DNA from: Dehalobacter sp. DCA
GTDB lineage: Bacteria; Bacillota; Desulfitobacteriia; Desulfitobacteriales; Syntrophobotulaceae
Assembly: GCF_000305775.1 (NCBI RefSeq)
Contig: NC_018866.1
Span: 1,674,001 to 1,738,000 of the forward strand
Length of the DNA: 64,000 nucleotides
Direction of reading: 5' to 3'
Part shown: piece by piece, positions 55,901-64,000 of the stretch
Layout of the letters: the number at the start of each line of letters is the position of its first letter
How positions within the stretch are numbered: position 1 is the first letter of the stretch
The notes under the pieces: model-generated
The model's input: only the letters and a program-made list of their open reading frames with translations
What the model was told of the DNA's origin: nothing
The model's database searches: none
Position numbers and translations under genes: made by a program

Positions 55901-56411
55901 TGATATTCAGCGTATCCTGACAGGTTTCGACGATCAGCAGATCGACGCCTCCCTTAATAAGGCCAAGTGTCTGACGGCAATAAGCCTCTTCCAGGTCAGT
56001 AAAAGTAATACCGCCTCCAAAGGCCAGCATCTTGGTCGTCGGACCCATGGATCCAGCCACAAACCGCGGTTTTTCCGCTGTGGACCATTTATCAGCAGCT
56101 TCGCGGGCCAGCCGTGCCGCAGCCTCGTTGATTTCCATATCCCTGTCCCCGAGATGATATTCCCCAAGGACAATATTTGTACCTCCGAAGGTATTGGTTT
56201 CAATGATATCCGCACCGGCTTTCAGATAGGCCTCATGAATATCACGCACGATATAAGGACGGGTGAGCGTCAGGATTTCGTTGCAGCCTTCCTGTTCAGG
56301 CCCTCCAAAATCTTCAGCAGACAGATCCTTCTGCTGAAGCATGGTCCCCATTGCTCCGTCCAGAATCAGAATTTTTCTCGCAAGCAATTCATTAAAAATC
56401 TGTTGTTTCAT
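52908..56411 (-). CDS. metH: Cobalamin-dependent methionine synthase
   Basis: 1167 residues from ATG 56411 (GTGGTGAGACC upstream). Domains: homocysteine binding 1-~315 (DGAMGTML; zinc ligands in GMNCGTG and GGCCGTT), pterin binding ~340-600 (VGERANVIGSRKFKEL), cobalamin cap and B12 domain ~625-860 (VKGDVHDIGKNLV), and the AdoMet-activation domain ~930-1165 (RVSPGYPIYP). All four modules are present. The ~60-residue linker before the activation domain is long and Asn/Ser-rich (SGNIPDSISGSISDNHIENK). No cobalamin riboswitch seen upstream. Confidence 0.96.
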   Translation of the reverse strand: MKQQIFNELLARKILILDGAMGTMLQQKDLSAEDFGGPEQEGCNEILTLTRPYIVRDIHEAYLKAGADIIETNTFGGTNIVLGEYHLGDRDMEINEAAARLAREAADKWSTAEKPRFVAGSMGPTTKMLAFGGGITFTDLEEAYCRQTLGLIKGGVDLLIVETCQDTLNIKAAGLGIQRAFAEFGREVPLVVSVTIEPSGTMLAGQNIEALYISIQHLKPAAIGMNCGTGAELMNDHLRTLEGLASCAVSCYPNAGLPDEEGGYQETPEEFAGKMAAYAAKGWLNIAGGCCGTTDRHIEALAAALAKYAPRQIRAAERSSVAGLEAVWPEEENRPLLVGERANVIGSRKFKELIADEYYEEGSEIARNQVKKGAQIVDVCVANPDRDELKDMVSFLPHVVNKVKAPLMLDTTDPAVLEAGLRLIQGKAIINSINLENGRERFDEVVPLLRKFGAAVVVGLIDEQGMALTRERKLEVAGRSYNLLVNEYGLSAADIIFDPLTFPVGTGDVKYLGSAVETIEGLRLIKAKYPECKTILGISNVSFGLPAAGREVLNAVFVYLNTVAGLDYAIVNSEKLERYATIPHEEKKLAEDLLLNTNDQTLKAFTDFYREKKVTEQKQTSGLSVEERLAGAIVEGSKEGLENDLYEALTKYRPLEIINGPLMKGMEEVGSLFNRNQLIVAEVLQSAEVMKAAVTILESQMEKAEEAVKGKILLATVKGDVHDIGKNLVEIILSNNGYKVVNLGVKVSSEQLIEAARKEAPDAIGLSGLLVKSVQQMLLTAQDLQAAGINTPLILGGAALSRKYTEEKIAPQYGGPVLYARDAMVGLNLLNGLKRKPVNDSGSYNAAKNNDQVGNAGTISGNIPDSISGSISDNHIENKFSPVSFDGPVCRPQHTAREILLDYPLTEIVPNLDLPFILRRYLGVKNKLRHPSQEEIKAAESLLLDSADVPKDKSAEIQKFVQKFLEEIQEHKLITVNGVFAFYPACANGNTVAILNSDPNPNLSPKASNIVLEELSFPRQQKDNGLCLADYVRPWNKLDGQEQAYDYLGMFALTTGLGIREKAENYRDKGEYLKSFLLQVLALELVEGFADIMHEKMRKIWGIDNGIRVSPGYPIYPALEEQAKLFRLLKPEEIGITLTENFMMDPEASVTAVVFSHPEAKIFNINR
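53403..53428. repeat. Short palindromic repeat, copy 3 (inside metH)
   Basis: ATTCGGATTCGGATCCGAAT; encodes NSDPNPNL in frame within the activation domain. Confidence 0.65.
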
Positions 56412-56710
56412 GGTCTCACCACTTCTTTGCAAACTTTTCCTCCAAGCTTCCCTTGGGTTTATCATATTATTTTACCATGATTATACGATTCGTCCAATCT
56501 ATACATCTCGTATTTCCTGCGTATTTCCTGCGTAATCATTTTTGTATATTCTAAGCAGCATATCCGGATATCCTGAGCTGCAGAAAATTCTTGTGAAAAT
56601 TGCTCAAACCGTTAAAATAGTAATATATGGCGATATTTAGACAAATATGACTGTATTCAGTTTCCTTTCAGAATAATCGTGTATTTTAAAGATACAGGAG
56701 GAATAAACGA

Positions 56711-57394
56711 ATGGCCAATAAATTCAGAATACTTGTCGTGGATGACGACGCTTCAATCCGCCAGATGCTCAGCCTGGGGCTGAAGCAGGAGGGTTACGAT
56801 ATCGGAACAGCGGACAATGGAAAAAAGGCACTGGAAATAATCCCTGTCTTTGAACCTCATGTCATCATCCTTGACATTATGATGCCGGTCATGGACGGAT
56901 ATGAACTATGTGAATCCATCCCGGAAATATCCGGTGCTTCCATGATTATGCTGACTGCCAAGGATACATCCAAAGACATTGTCAAAGGACTGCGCCTCGG
57001 AGCCCATGACTATCTGGTTAAACCTTTTCACTTTGACGAGCTGCTGGCCCGGATCGAGGTTCAGCTGCGTAACCGTTTCCCGGATCTATCCGGCAAAAGA
57101 ACCATTGGCCGGTTTACGATCGATGAACTGAAAAAGTCAATCCTGCTCGATAATCAGCCTCTGCAGCTTTCTCCTACTGAATATAGACTGCTGTCCTATC
57201 TATTATGGAACAGCAACCAAACGTTGAGTAAAGAACAAATCCTGATTCACATCTGGGGTTACGATTTTGAAGGAGAGGACAATATCGTCGAGGTATATAT
57301 CCGCTATCTTCGAGAGAAACTTGGGGATCTGGACCATACAATTATTAAAACGGTCAGGGGCCTCGGTTACCATCTGCAGACGGAGCAGCAGTAA
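56711..57394 (+). CDS. OmpR-family response regulator
   Basis: 227 residues. Receiver domain with the phospho-acceptor in ILDIMMPVMDGYEL and DD near the start (VVDDDAS), K in YLVKPF. Winged-helix output domain from ~130 (QLSPTEYRLLSYLLWNSNQTLSKEQIL). AGGAGG before ATG. Paired with the downstream kinase. Confidence 0.94.
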   Translation: MANKFRILVVDDDASIRQMLSLGLKQEGYDIGTADNGKKALEIIPVFEPHVIILDIMMPVMDGYELCESIPEISGASMIMLTAKDTSKDIVKGLRLGAHDYLVKPFHFDELLARIEVQLRNRFPDLSGKRTIGRFTIDELKKSILLDNQPLQLSPTEYRLLSYLLWNSNQTLSKEQILIHIWGYDFEGEDNIVEVYIRYLREKLGDLDHTIIKTVRGLGYHLQTEQQ

Positions 57395-57512
57395 CTGGCA
57401 GTCTGCACGAGATATCAAATATCATGCATTTTACACAGGAATATCATGACGCATTGAATGTTTAACATTTCAATTGTTGTGCTTTAAGTATGATCACATT
57501 AGGGAGATCATC

Positions 57513-59102
57513 ATGAAAATTAATCCTCTGGAAAAACTGAATATTTGGCGGCAATCCCTGGTAGGGCAGCTCCTGCTGCGTTTCTGGGTGTGCCATATCA
57601 TTTTTTTTACGTTAATTGGGGCTATTCAGTATACTTCCTTGAAAAATTCCCTGTATCAGAGCGTGGAGCAGAACCTGCTTTCAGACTATTACGCCATACG
57701 GAACAGTATGGGGAGCTGGCTTTCGAGCAGTGAGTTTCCTCCGGGAAGATTCTCCGAACTCCGCCCGGGAAATTTTGTGGCGTTTTATACCAGCGACCAT
57801 CAGCTTAAATCGATTGTTTACAGCTACGGCAAAGCGAACAGCACGGTCCCTAATCTCAGCCACAGCCAACTGCAGTTTGATCTTGCTGAGAAGGCGAGAT
57901 CCGGCGGATGTTTTGTTTTTCAGGATACCGACGAACAGCAGTATATGCTGATGGTGGCCCCGGTCGTAACGAATCAGCTTTCGGTAAACAGTCTCCCCCT
58001 GGAACAAAACAACGATATTCATCCCTATGTGGGCTATGCTTTGATCGGTCAGCCGCTGGCTGAACAGGACCTGATCTTGAGCCGAAATCTCAGAGGATAT
58101 ATTTTTAACGCGATCATCATTATTCTGCTCAGTACATTTTTTACAGCGCTGGTTTTGCAGAAACCATTGGAACCGCTTCTGAACATTTCCTCTACGGCCC
58201 GCAAGATTGCCGCCGGCCGCTATGACCTGCGCCTTCCGTATATGAATAAAACCGCTTCGGAAATTCAGCAGCTTCGGGAAGCTTTAAACCATATGCTCGG
58301 ACAGATAGAAAATGCTCTAAATACGGAAAGATCGGCTAAAAACCGGATGGCCCGGTTTATTGCCGATGCTTCTCATGAACTCAGGACTCCGCTGACCTCG
58401 ATCAGAGGCTTCCTGGAAATACTTCAGCGGACGGGTACGGCAGATAAAGAAACTTTGGATGCCGCCCATCAGACCATGCTGATCGAGACAGAAAGACTGA
58501 TCAGGCTTACCGAAGGTCTTCTGACCTTAAATCGGATTGCCCAAGAAGAAATAAACAGCGATCATTCCGAAGAGCTCAATTCTGGACTGCACGATGTTCT
58601 TCCTGAACTTATGCCGCTTTTGATCCCGCTGCTTAAAGACCGTACTTTCAGATTCAACGGCCAGGATTTCCGGACAATTGACGATTTCGTCTCGGAAGTC
58701 CTGGATACGTCGCAAGTGCTTCCATTAAAACCTGATGAACTGAAACAGATTCTGTACAATCTTGTTAATAACGCTATTCAACATACACTTTCCGGCGGAA
58801 CGATTGATATCCTCGCTAAATCGGAAAATTCCCGTTTTATTCTATCCGTCAGGGATAACGGTGAAGGAATCCCGGCTGAAGACGTTCCTCATATTTTTGA
58901 AAGGTTTTTCCAGGGAGACCGTTCCCGTTCCCATGGAAAAGGCCAAGGATCGGGACTCGGCCTGGCAATCGTATCGGAACTGGTGTACCTTCGCGGAGGA
59001 GAAATACGGGTCGAAAGCACCCCTGGAGAAGGAACGTCCTTTACGATTTTTTTCCCGCTGGTTCTCGTGAAAAACGATAGCTTGATGACACAAAATGATT
59101 GA
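57513..59102 (+). CDS. Sensor histidine kinase
   Basis: 529 residues from ATG 57513 (GGGAG upstream). Two membrane segments (about 20-42 and 195-217) bracket an extracellular sensor domain; HAMP; H-box FIADASHELRTPLTSIRG; N box NLVNNAIQHT; G boxes DNGEGIP and GSGLGLAI. Signal unknown. Confidence 0.93.
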   Translation: MKINPLEKLNIWRQSLVGQLLLRFWVCHIIFFTLIGAIQYTSLKNSLYQSVEQNLLSDYYAIRNSMGSWLSSSEFPPGRFSELRPGNFVAFYTSDHQLKSIVYSYGKANSTVPNLSHSQLQFDLAEKARSGGCFVFQDTDEQQYMLMVAPVVTNQLSVNSLPLEQNNDIHPYVGYALIGQPLAEQDLILSRNLRGYIFNAIIIILLSTFFTALVLQKPLEPLLNISSTARKIAAGRYDLRLPYMNKTASEIQQLREALNHMLGQIENALNTERSAKNRMARFIADASHELRTPLTSIRGFLEILQRTGTADKETLDAAHQTMLIETERLIRLTEGLLTLNRIAQEEINSDHSEELNSGLHDVLPELMPLLIPLLKDRTFRFNGQDFRTIDDFVSEVLDTSQVLPLKPDELKQILYNLVNNAIQHTLSGGTIDILAKSENSRFILSVRDNGEGIPAEDVPHIFERFFQGDRSRSHGKGQGSGLGLAIVSELVYLRGGEIRVESTPGEGTSFTIFFPLVLVKNDSLMTQND

Positions 59103-59122
59103 TTGATATGCCACAGATAATT

Positions 59123-59839
59123 CTACGACAGGATTAATGCCAGGATAAAGCCGAGCATGATGCCGACATTGGCATACTCACTGTGGGAATGGTGACTTTT
59201 CGGAATCAGTTCGTCACTGCTGATATAGATCATTGCTCCGGCCGCAAACGCCAGAAAGAAAGCGATGATGAGCGGAGAGATCAGGCCAAGAATCATTCCC
59301 AGCCCGGTACCAAGCAGCGTTGACATACCGGTCATGGTCGTAATCAGGACGACCCTCGATTTCCGGACGTTGGCGAGACACAGCGGCATCGCCACACAAA
59401 GACCTTCAGCAATATTATGCAGACCGATTGTCAAGGCTGTCATGATACCCATGTGATACGATACTTCGCTGGTCGCGCCGATCGCGATCCCTTCGGGCAG
59501 ATTATGCAGTGTGATTCCGAGCGCGATAAAATACCCCATCTTGGCATAGTTACTCAAATCCGCTTCAACCTTGTGAATGTGCGGCATTGAAATATCCACC
59601 AGAAACAAGAACAGAGCCCCTGCTGCAAAACCGGCAATACAAATGATACTGTTGCTCATGTCCAGGCTGGTCGGAATCAGACTTAAGGCAGATATCCCGA
59701 TCATGATTCCTGACGCAAATCCGAGCGATATTGAAAGTATCTTGTTCGTGATATTTTTTATTGAGATAGAGATGACAGCGCCAAGCCCGGTGACCAGACC
59801 CGCTATCAGCCCGTAGAGTAGAATCGTAATAATAATCAC
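59123..59839 (-). CDS. zupT: ZIP-family metal transporter (ZupT-like)
   Basis: 238 residues, eight membrane segments. ZIP signature GITLHNLPEGIAIGA and TIGLHNIAEGLCVAMP supply metal-binding His/Glu. Imports zinc or other divalent metals. Starts 7 bp after htpG, so probably co-transcribed. Confidence 0.92.
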   Translation of the reverse strand: MIIITILLYGLIAGLVTGLGAVISISIKNITNKILSISLGFASGIMIGISALSLIPTSLDMSNSIICIAGFAAGALFLFLVDISMPHIHKVEADLSNYAKMGYFIALGITLHNLPEGIAIGATSEVSYHMGIMTALTIGLHNIAEGLCVAMPLCLANVRKSRVVLITTMTGMSTLLGTGLGMILGLISPLIIAFFLAFAAGAMIYISSDELIPKSHHSHSEYANVGIMLGFILALILS

Positions 59840-59846
59840 TCCGGTA

Positions 59847-61724
59847 TTATTTCTTCACAACCGCTCTTTCCAGGATGTTGTAGAGTCTGCTAACCATACT
59901 CCTGGGATCGATGATCAGCCCGGCGGCAATCTGCGAGTTTTCCAGAATCTGTTCCGCCGCTGCCGCAGCAAATGCGTCGCCCGACTTGCGCAGCTCATTG
60001 ATTCCCTGAATGACCGGATGCCGGCCGTTAATCTCCAAAATCCCCGCTGGGATACCTTCCATATCCTTGTTCATGATTTGCATCATTTTCTGCATGCTAT
60101 GCGTTCCGTATGAGCTGAGCACAACGGCGGGACTGTCCACGAGACGTTTGGAAGCACGCACCTCGGTTACCCTGTCCCCAAGTGTTTCTTTGAACCAATC
60201 CAATAAGACCTTCACTTCATCCTCGGGAATATCACTTTCGGCATTACTGGGCTGCTCAGCATCTAAATCCGGCAGATCCTGACTGTCCTGTTCGGCCGCA
60301 ACAATCTTCTTCTCTTTGAACTCAGGAAGCCCGCTTAAGATGTAGTCATCAATCGGTTCATACGTATAGAGCACTTCAATGCCCTTGTCCTTAAAGATCT
60401 CAAGATACGGCCCGGATTCAATCACTTTACGATTGGAGCCGCTGACATAATAGATCGCTTTTTGTTCCTCTCTCATTCTTCCGACGTAGCCTTCCAGTGA
60501 AATCAGCTCACCTTCAGCCGTCATGTTAGATTCAAAGCGCAGGAGCTTGACCAGTGCGTCCTTGTGGGCATAATCCGAGGCTGCTCCTTCTTTGATAAAC
60601 CTGCTGAATTTTTCCCAAAATTGATTGTATTTGGCCGGATCATCTTTGGCTTGCTCTTCGAGATACTTTAAAAATCTACCGGTGACTACCTTGTTCAGTT
60701 TGGCCACAAGCGCATTGTCCTGAAGGGTCTCCCTGGAAATGTTCAGGGGAAGGTCATCACTGTCAATGACGCCGCGTACAAACCGCATCCACTCCGGCAC
60801 GATGGCTTCAGATTTTTCCTGAATCAGGACTTTTTTGCAGAATAGGTTAACGCCTCTCTCCATTTTACTGAAGCCAAGCCGCTCATAATTTTCTCCGGGC
60901 ACAAACAGCAGTGCTTTAATGGAAAGGGGCGCATCGGAGGAAAAGTGCATTCTGTAAAATGGCTCGTCAAAAGCATTGTCAATATATTTATAGAATTCCG
61001 TATATTCTTGCTCACTGATTTCAGATGCGTTTTTCGTCCATATTGCTTCGACGGTATTGACCTTTTCACCGTTAACTTTCACGGGATAAGGGACAAAACT
61101 CGAATACTGTTTGATAATCCTGTTGATTTCGTCAGCTTTGCTAAAATTATAGGCATTTTCTTTTAACTGGAGAACGATCCTGGTCCCATAATTGCTTTGA
61201 TCACCCGGTTCTATTAAATAGCTCCCTGCTCCGTTTGAAGACCAGATCCAGCTTTCAGAGTCCGGTCTGAAAGAGCGGGTATAAAGTGTTACTTTCTCCG
61301 CAACCATAAACGCCGAATAAAATCCGACGCCGAACTGTCCAATCAGGCTTAAATCGGTATTGCTTCCGGATCCGGCCTTTCTGACCTCTGTCAGCTGTTT
61401 GATAAATTCCTTGGATCCTGAATGGGCGATCGTACCCAGATTTTCAATTAGTTCTTCTTTGGTCATTCCGATCCCATTATCGGTAATGGTAAGCGTGTGC
61501 TTTTCTTCATCCGTTTCGATGGAAATTTCCAGCGGCTGTTCGGATTCGCTTATCTCATTTTCGGTGAGCCTGCAGTAGCGCAGTTTCTCCGTAGCGTCAG
61601 CTGCATTGGATATTAATTCTCTTAAGAAGATCTCTCGCTCCGTATAGAGAGAATTAATAACAATATCCAGCAGCTGGGTGATTTCTGTCTGAAACTCCCT
61701 AGTTTCAACATTGTTATTCATCAT
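59847..61724 (-). CDS. htpG: Hsp90-type chaperone HtpG
   Basis: 625 residues from ATG 61724 (GGGAGGG six bases upstream; the ATG five codons upstream precedes it). N-terminal ATPase: ELISNAADATEKLRY, DNGIGMTKEEL, GQFGVGFYSAFMVAE. Middle domain RGVIDSDDLPLNISRE and C-terminal dimer domain complete. Cytoplasmic. Confidence 0.96.
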   Translation of the reverse strand: MMNNNVETREFQTEITQLLDIVINSLYTEREIFLRELISNAADATEKLRYCRLTENEISESEQPLEISIETDEEKHTLTITDNGIGMTKEELIENLGTIAHSGSKEFIKQLTEVRKAGSGSNTDLSLIGQFGVGFYSAFMVAEKVTLYTRSFRPDSESWIWSSNGAGSYLIEPGDQSNYGTRIVLQLKENAYNFSKADEINRIIKQYSSFVPYPVKVNGEKVNTVEAIWTKNASEISEQEYTEFYKYIDNAFDEPFYRMHFSSDAPLSIKALLFVPGENYERLGFSKMERGVNLFCKKVLIQEKSEAIVPEWMRFVRGVIDSDDLPLNISRETLQDNALVAKLNKVVTGRFLKYLEEQAKDDPAKYNQFWEKFSRFIKEGAASDYAHKDALVKLLRFESNMTAEGELISLEGYVGRMREEQKAIYYVSGSNRKVIESGPYLEIFKDKGIEVLYTYEPIDDYILSGLPEFKEKKIVAAEQDSQDLPDLDAEQPSNAESDIPEDEVKVLLDWFKETLGDRVTEVRASKRLVDSPAVVLSSYGTHSMQKMMQIMNKDMEGIPAGILEINGRHPVIQGINELRKSGDAFAAAAAEQILENSQIAAGLIIDPRSMVSRLYNILERAVVKK

Positions 61725-61739
61725 TACCAACCCTCCCAA

Positions 61740-62102
61740 TCATTTCATATGGCTGTGCTTTGGTTGAATCAAAAATCGACCATCATATTATACCATGGAA
61801 TGGAAAAAAATCTAACATTCAAATACTTGTTCCTTCAAATACTTGTTCCTCTGACTTTTTTATCGCTGAAACCAAAAAAATATTCCATTATTCAGGATGG
61901 TGTTCTAATTTCTGGAATAAAATGATACGTATATAGAGGACTTTTTATGAGTCATCACGAAAAATAATATAACAAATATAGTTTAACAAAATATCATTTT
62001 TGAAGATTTATCCGCTAATAGAGTTTGCCATCATTCTTATCGAATGATTAAATCTTTAAATTCCATATCTGAATACAAAAGAAGGTATAGGAGGAAAATA
62101 TC
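61740..62102. other. Intergenic region with short tandem repeat
   Basis: No gene seen in 360 bp. CAAATACTTGTTCCT occurs twice head-to-tail at 61820-61851. AT-rich; probably holds the promoters for htpG and the lipoprotein gene. Confidence 0.5.
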
Positions 62103-62834
62103 ATGAGATTGACGCGACGGTATCTTGCGCTTTTGCTCGTTTTGCTGCTTCTTTGCGTTGGGGCTTTATCCGGCTGCGGCGGGAAAGAAGAATCAGCTGC
62201 CCAAAATGAAGCAACCTCGGCTCCGACAGAAACACAAACACAAACACAAACTTTACCTGATGATAATGAAATTGTATCCGGTCTGATCGGAAAAGGACAG
62301 CTGGTCAAAGAAATGGCCTATGATTATGTGATTGTTGGCGGCGGAGCATCTTCGGAAAGCAAAGTCTGGCTCAAGGATCAGAAAATGAAAATGGAGGGCA
62401 CCTTTAACGGCCCAAAGATGACTTTTATTTTTGATAAGTCCAAGAAAGAGTTTATTACTTATACCTCGGGGCAAAACAGCGCCATAAAAATGACGTTAAG
62501 TGAATATAACGGTCCGGACACCACCACCCCTGTTGATTATGTCAGTGGTCTCGTTGAATCTAAGTATACAATAGGCGGGACTGAAACGGTCAACGGCATG
62601 GAGTGCAAAGTCCTTACTTTCACCAGTGAAGGATCAACTGTCAAGGAATGGATCAGCACCGAGTACGGCATTGTTGTGAAGGCCCAATATGAGGCAGGGG
62701 GCGAGATGACCACTATGGAATTCAAAAACCTGCAAATTGGAACAGGTGCCGTACCCGCTGGGACTTTCGACCTGCCGTCAGGAATGGAAGTGGTCGACAT
62801 TAACGGCATGATAAATCTCGACAGCAATAAATAA
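62103..62834 (+). CDS. Lipoprotein of unknown function
   Basis: 243 residues. Signal peptide of ~20 hydrophobic residues with lipobox LSGC at 21-24, then a Thr/Gln-rich linker (TETQTQTQTLPDD). The body, with MTLSEYNGPDTTTPVDYV and VNGMECKVLTFTSEG, resembles LolA/DUF4412-like beta-rich lipoproteins. GGAGGAAAATATC before ATG. Confidence 0.7.
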   Translation: MRLTRRYLALLLVLLLLCVGALSGCGGKEESAAQNEATSAPTETQTQTQTLPDDNEIVSGLIGKGQLVKEMAYDYVIVGGGASSESKVWLKDQKMKMEGTFNGPKMTFIFDKSKKEFITYTSGQNSAIKMTLSEYNGPDTTTPVDYVSGLVESKYTIGGTETVNGMECKVLTFTSEGSTVKEWISTEYGIVVKAQYEAGGEMTTMEFKNLQIGTGAVPAGTFDLPSGMEVVDINGMINLDSNK

Positions 62835-62992
62835 CAGATAATAGTAGATGAATGGTTTTTTCATATTTCCGACTGTAGGGCGAACCCCTAAACAAGCGCA
62901 ACTTAAAATCTGTAAGATACTGTTAATCGTTTTATACTGTTGACAGTATTTTTTAACGGTTTTTATTAACTTAGTGTTGCGTCATATACCCT

Positions 62993-63265
62993 TTACCGGT
63001 TCGTGGATTCCAAAAGTATCCTCCCCTTTGCCGTGAGCGTCCACAAGATTGCTCCCGCTTCTCCGTTTCCTTTGCTGCAGCAGCCCCCGCACCCCTTACA
63101 TGGTTCATTGACGCAGGCTACATTATCCGCAGTCAGGTATCCAAGTCTTTGCAGGTCATTCAGCATTTGTTTGATCATCTCTGGATCGAGGTCTAATTTT
63201 TTTGCCAGCGAAGAAAAGGAGTTTGCTTGTTTATCGGCAATTTCTGTTAACAAATTGATCAGCAT
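62993..63265 (-). CDS. feoC: FeoC-like HTH protein with Cys cluster
   Basis: 90 residues. N-terminal winged helix (LTEIADKQANSFSSLAKKLDLDPEMIKQMLNDLQRLGYL) followed by CVNEPCKGCGGCC, which could bind an Fe-S cluster. Lies 27 bp downstream of feoB, as in feoABC operons. Probably regulates ferrous iron uptake. Confidence 0.8.
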   Translation of the reverse strand: MLINLLTEIADKQANSFSSLAKKLDLDPEMIKQMLNDLQRLGYLTADNVACVNEPCKGCGGCCSKGNGEAGAILWTLTAKGRILLESTNR

Positions 63266-63292
63266 CGCAATACCTCCTGCCTATTCTTCATT

Positions 63293-64000
63293 TCAGATGA
63301 ACAACGAACCGAGCTGAAAGATCAGCACCGCTGCGATCCAGCCAATGATCAGTGAGTAGAGAACAGAAAACAGTGTCCATTTAACAGAATTGGTCTCCTT
63401 TTTAATTATTCCGATTGTCGCTGCACAGGGTGAATAAAGTAGGGTCATTACCATAAAGGCATAGGCGGAGAGCGGCGTAAAATGCTGTGCTAAGACTGTT
63501 CCGAGCATTCCTTCGCCTGTCCCGTAAACCAACCCGAACGTCGCAATGATTGCTTCCTTGGCACCGACTCCGACAAGAAGTGCTACAGAGGCCTGCCAGC
63601 TGCCAAAACCAGCCGGGAATAATACAGGTGCGATGACTGCGCCTAATTTTCCAAGGAGACTCTCGGTACTGCCTGGTTCAACGCCGATTGGGAAAACAGA
63701 AAGTATCCAGATCAGAACGACGATCCCGAGGATCACAGTCCCTGCTTTTCTGACAAACGACTCCGTTTTTTCCCACATGTGCCGTATCAGGCTCTTCAGC
63801 GTCGGCAGACGATAAGGCGGGAGTTCCATAACAAAGTAGGATTTTTCCTGCTTGAACAGTGTTTCACTCAGGATTTTCCCCGCGGCAACAGCAACCATGA
63901 TCCCTAAAAGGTACAGTGAAAAAATGACCAATCCTGCCAACGGTATGATGCCGATCGTTTTGCCCCTGAAGAATGCCCCGGCAAACAGCGCATAGACTGG
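63293..64000 (-). CDS. feoB: Ferrous iron transporter FeoB, C-terminal part (cut by window end)
   Basis: 236 residues in open frame to the window end. Contains the Gate/Nucleoside-recognition membrane segments (LPVYALFAGAFFRGK, IFSLYLLGIMVAVAAG, ELPPYRLPTLKSLIRHMWEK, VGVGAKEAIIATFGL, LYSPCAATIGIIKKET). The GTPase domain is outside the window. Confidence 0.92.
   Translation of the reverse strand, partial: PVYALFAGAFFRGKTIGIIPLAGLVIFSLYLLGIMVAVAAGKILSETLFKQEKSYFVMELPPYRLPTLKSLIRHMWEKTESFVRKAGTVILGIVVLIWILSVFPIGVEPGSTESLLGKLGAVIAPVLFPAGFGSWQASVALLVGVGAKEAIIATFGLVYGTGEGMLGTVLAQHFTPLSAYAFMVMTLLYSPCAATIGIIKKETNSVKWTLFSVLYSLIIGWIAAVLIFQLGSLFI

Noticed and set aside
61820-61851. Tandem 16-bp repeat as regulatory iteron
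   Set aside because: Only two copies and no associated replication or regulator gene; most likely a replication slippage product.

Overview
The window looks like a chromosome segment of an organohalide-respiring, spore-forming Firmicute of the Dehalobacter/Desulfitobacterium type. It carries two PceA-type reductive dehalogenase gene sets, a membrane-bound uptake [NiFe] hydrogenase, a spore photoproduct lyase, a cobalamin-dependent methionine synthase and an anaerobic ribonucleotide reductase. Genus assignment rests on protein recognition only.

Layout. 1-3.2 kb: end of an IS1182-type transposase, then a radical-SAM/Memo-AMMECR1 gene pair. 3.2-16.8 kb: the dehalogenase island, all rdh genes on the minus strand. 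It holds a complete rdhA2-B2-C2-T operon, a duplicated rdhA1-B1 with a truncated rdhC1, several decayed IS3 and IS1634 copies, and a CRP/FNR-type regulator (rdhK) split by a fresh IS1182-type insertion. 17.7-31.3 kb: conserved housekeeping: type III glutamine synthetase, hydrogenase small/large/cytochrome b genes followed by splB, several small enzymes, and an HD-GYP gene under a c-di-GMP-I riboswitch. 31.7-36.1 kb: a second mobile zone with an IS3 element, a MerR gene and an intact second IS1182-type copy.

36.2-46.8 kb is the unusual part. About six minus-strand genes are separated by attC-like sites (paired RYYYAAC/GTTRRRY cores with internal inverted repeats), that is, an integron-type gene-cassette array. 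Two group II introns of class C type are inserted in two of the attC sites, and the 3' end of a third survives. At the head of the array is a broken tyrosine-recombinase gene that resembles XerC/D rather than a typical IntI. An uninterrupted attC in the same array gives the empty-site sequence for one intron. The cassettes encode a SprT-like zinc protein, an AlbA_2/Schlafen-type protein, a HEPN-like protein, a DUF4362-like lipoprotein gene with an amber codon after the lipobox, and two unknown proteins.

47-64 kb: a DUF3102 protein, then nrdD-nrdG and nrdR with tandem NrdR boxes, metH, a two-component system, htpG-zupT, a lipoprotein and feoB (cut by the window end). The hydrogenase, quinone-linked cytochrome b and dehalogenases plausibly form one H2-to-organohalide respiratory chain; NrdR links deoxynucleotide supply to its own control, and the riboswitch links HD-GYP expression to c-di-GMP.
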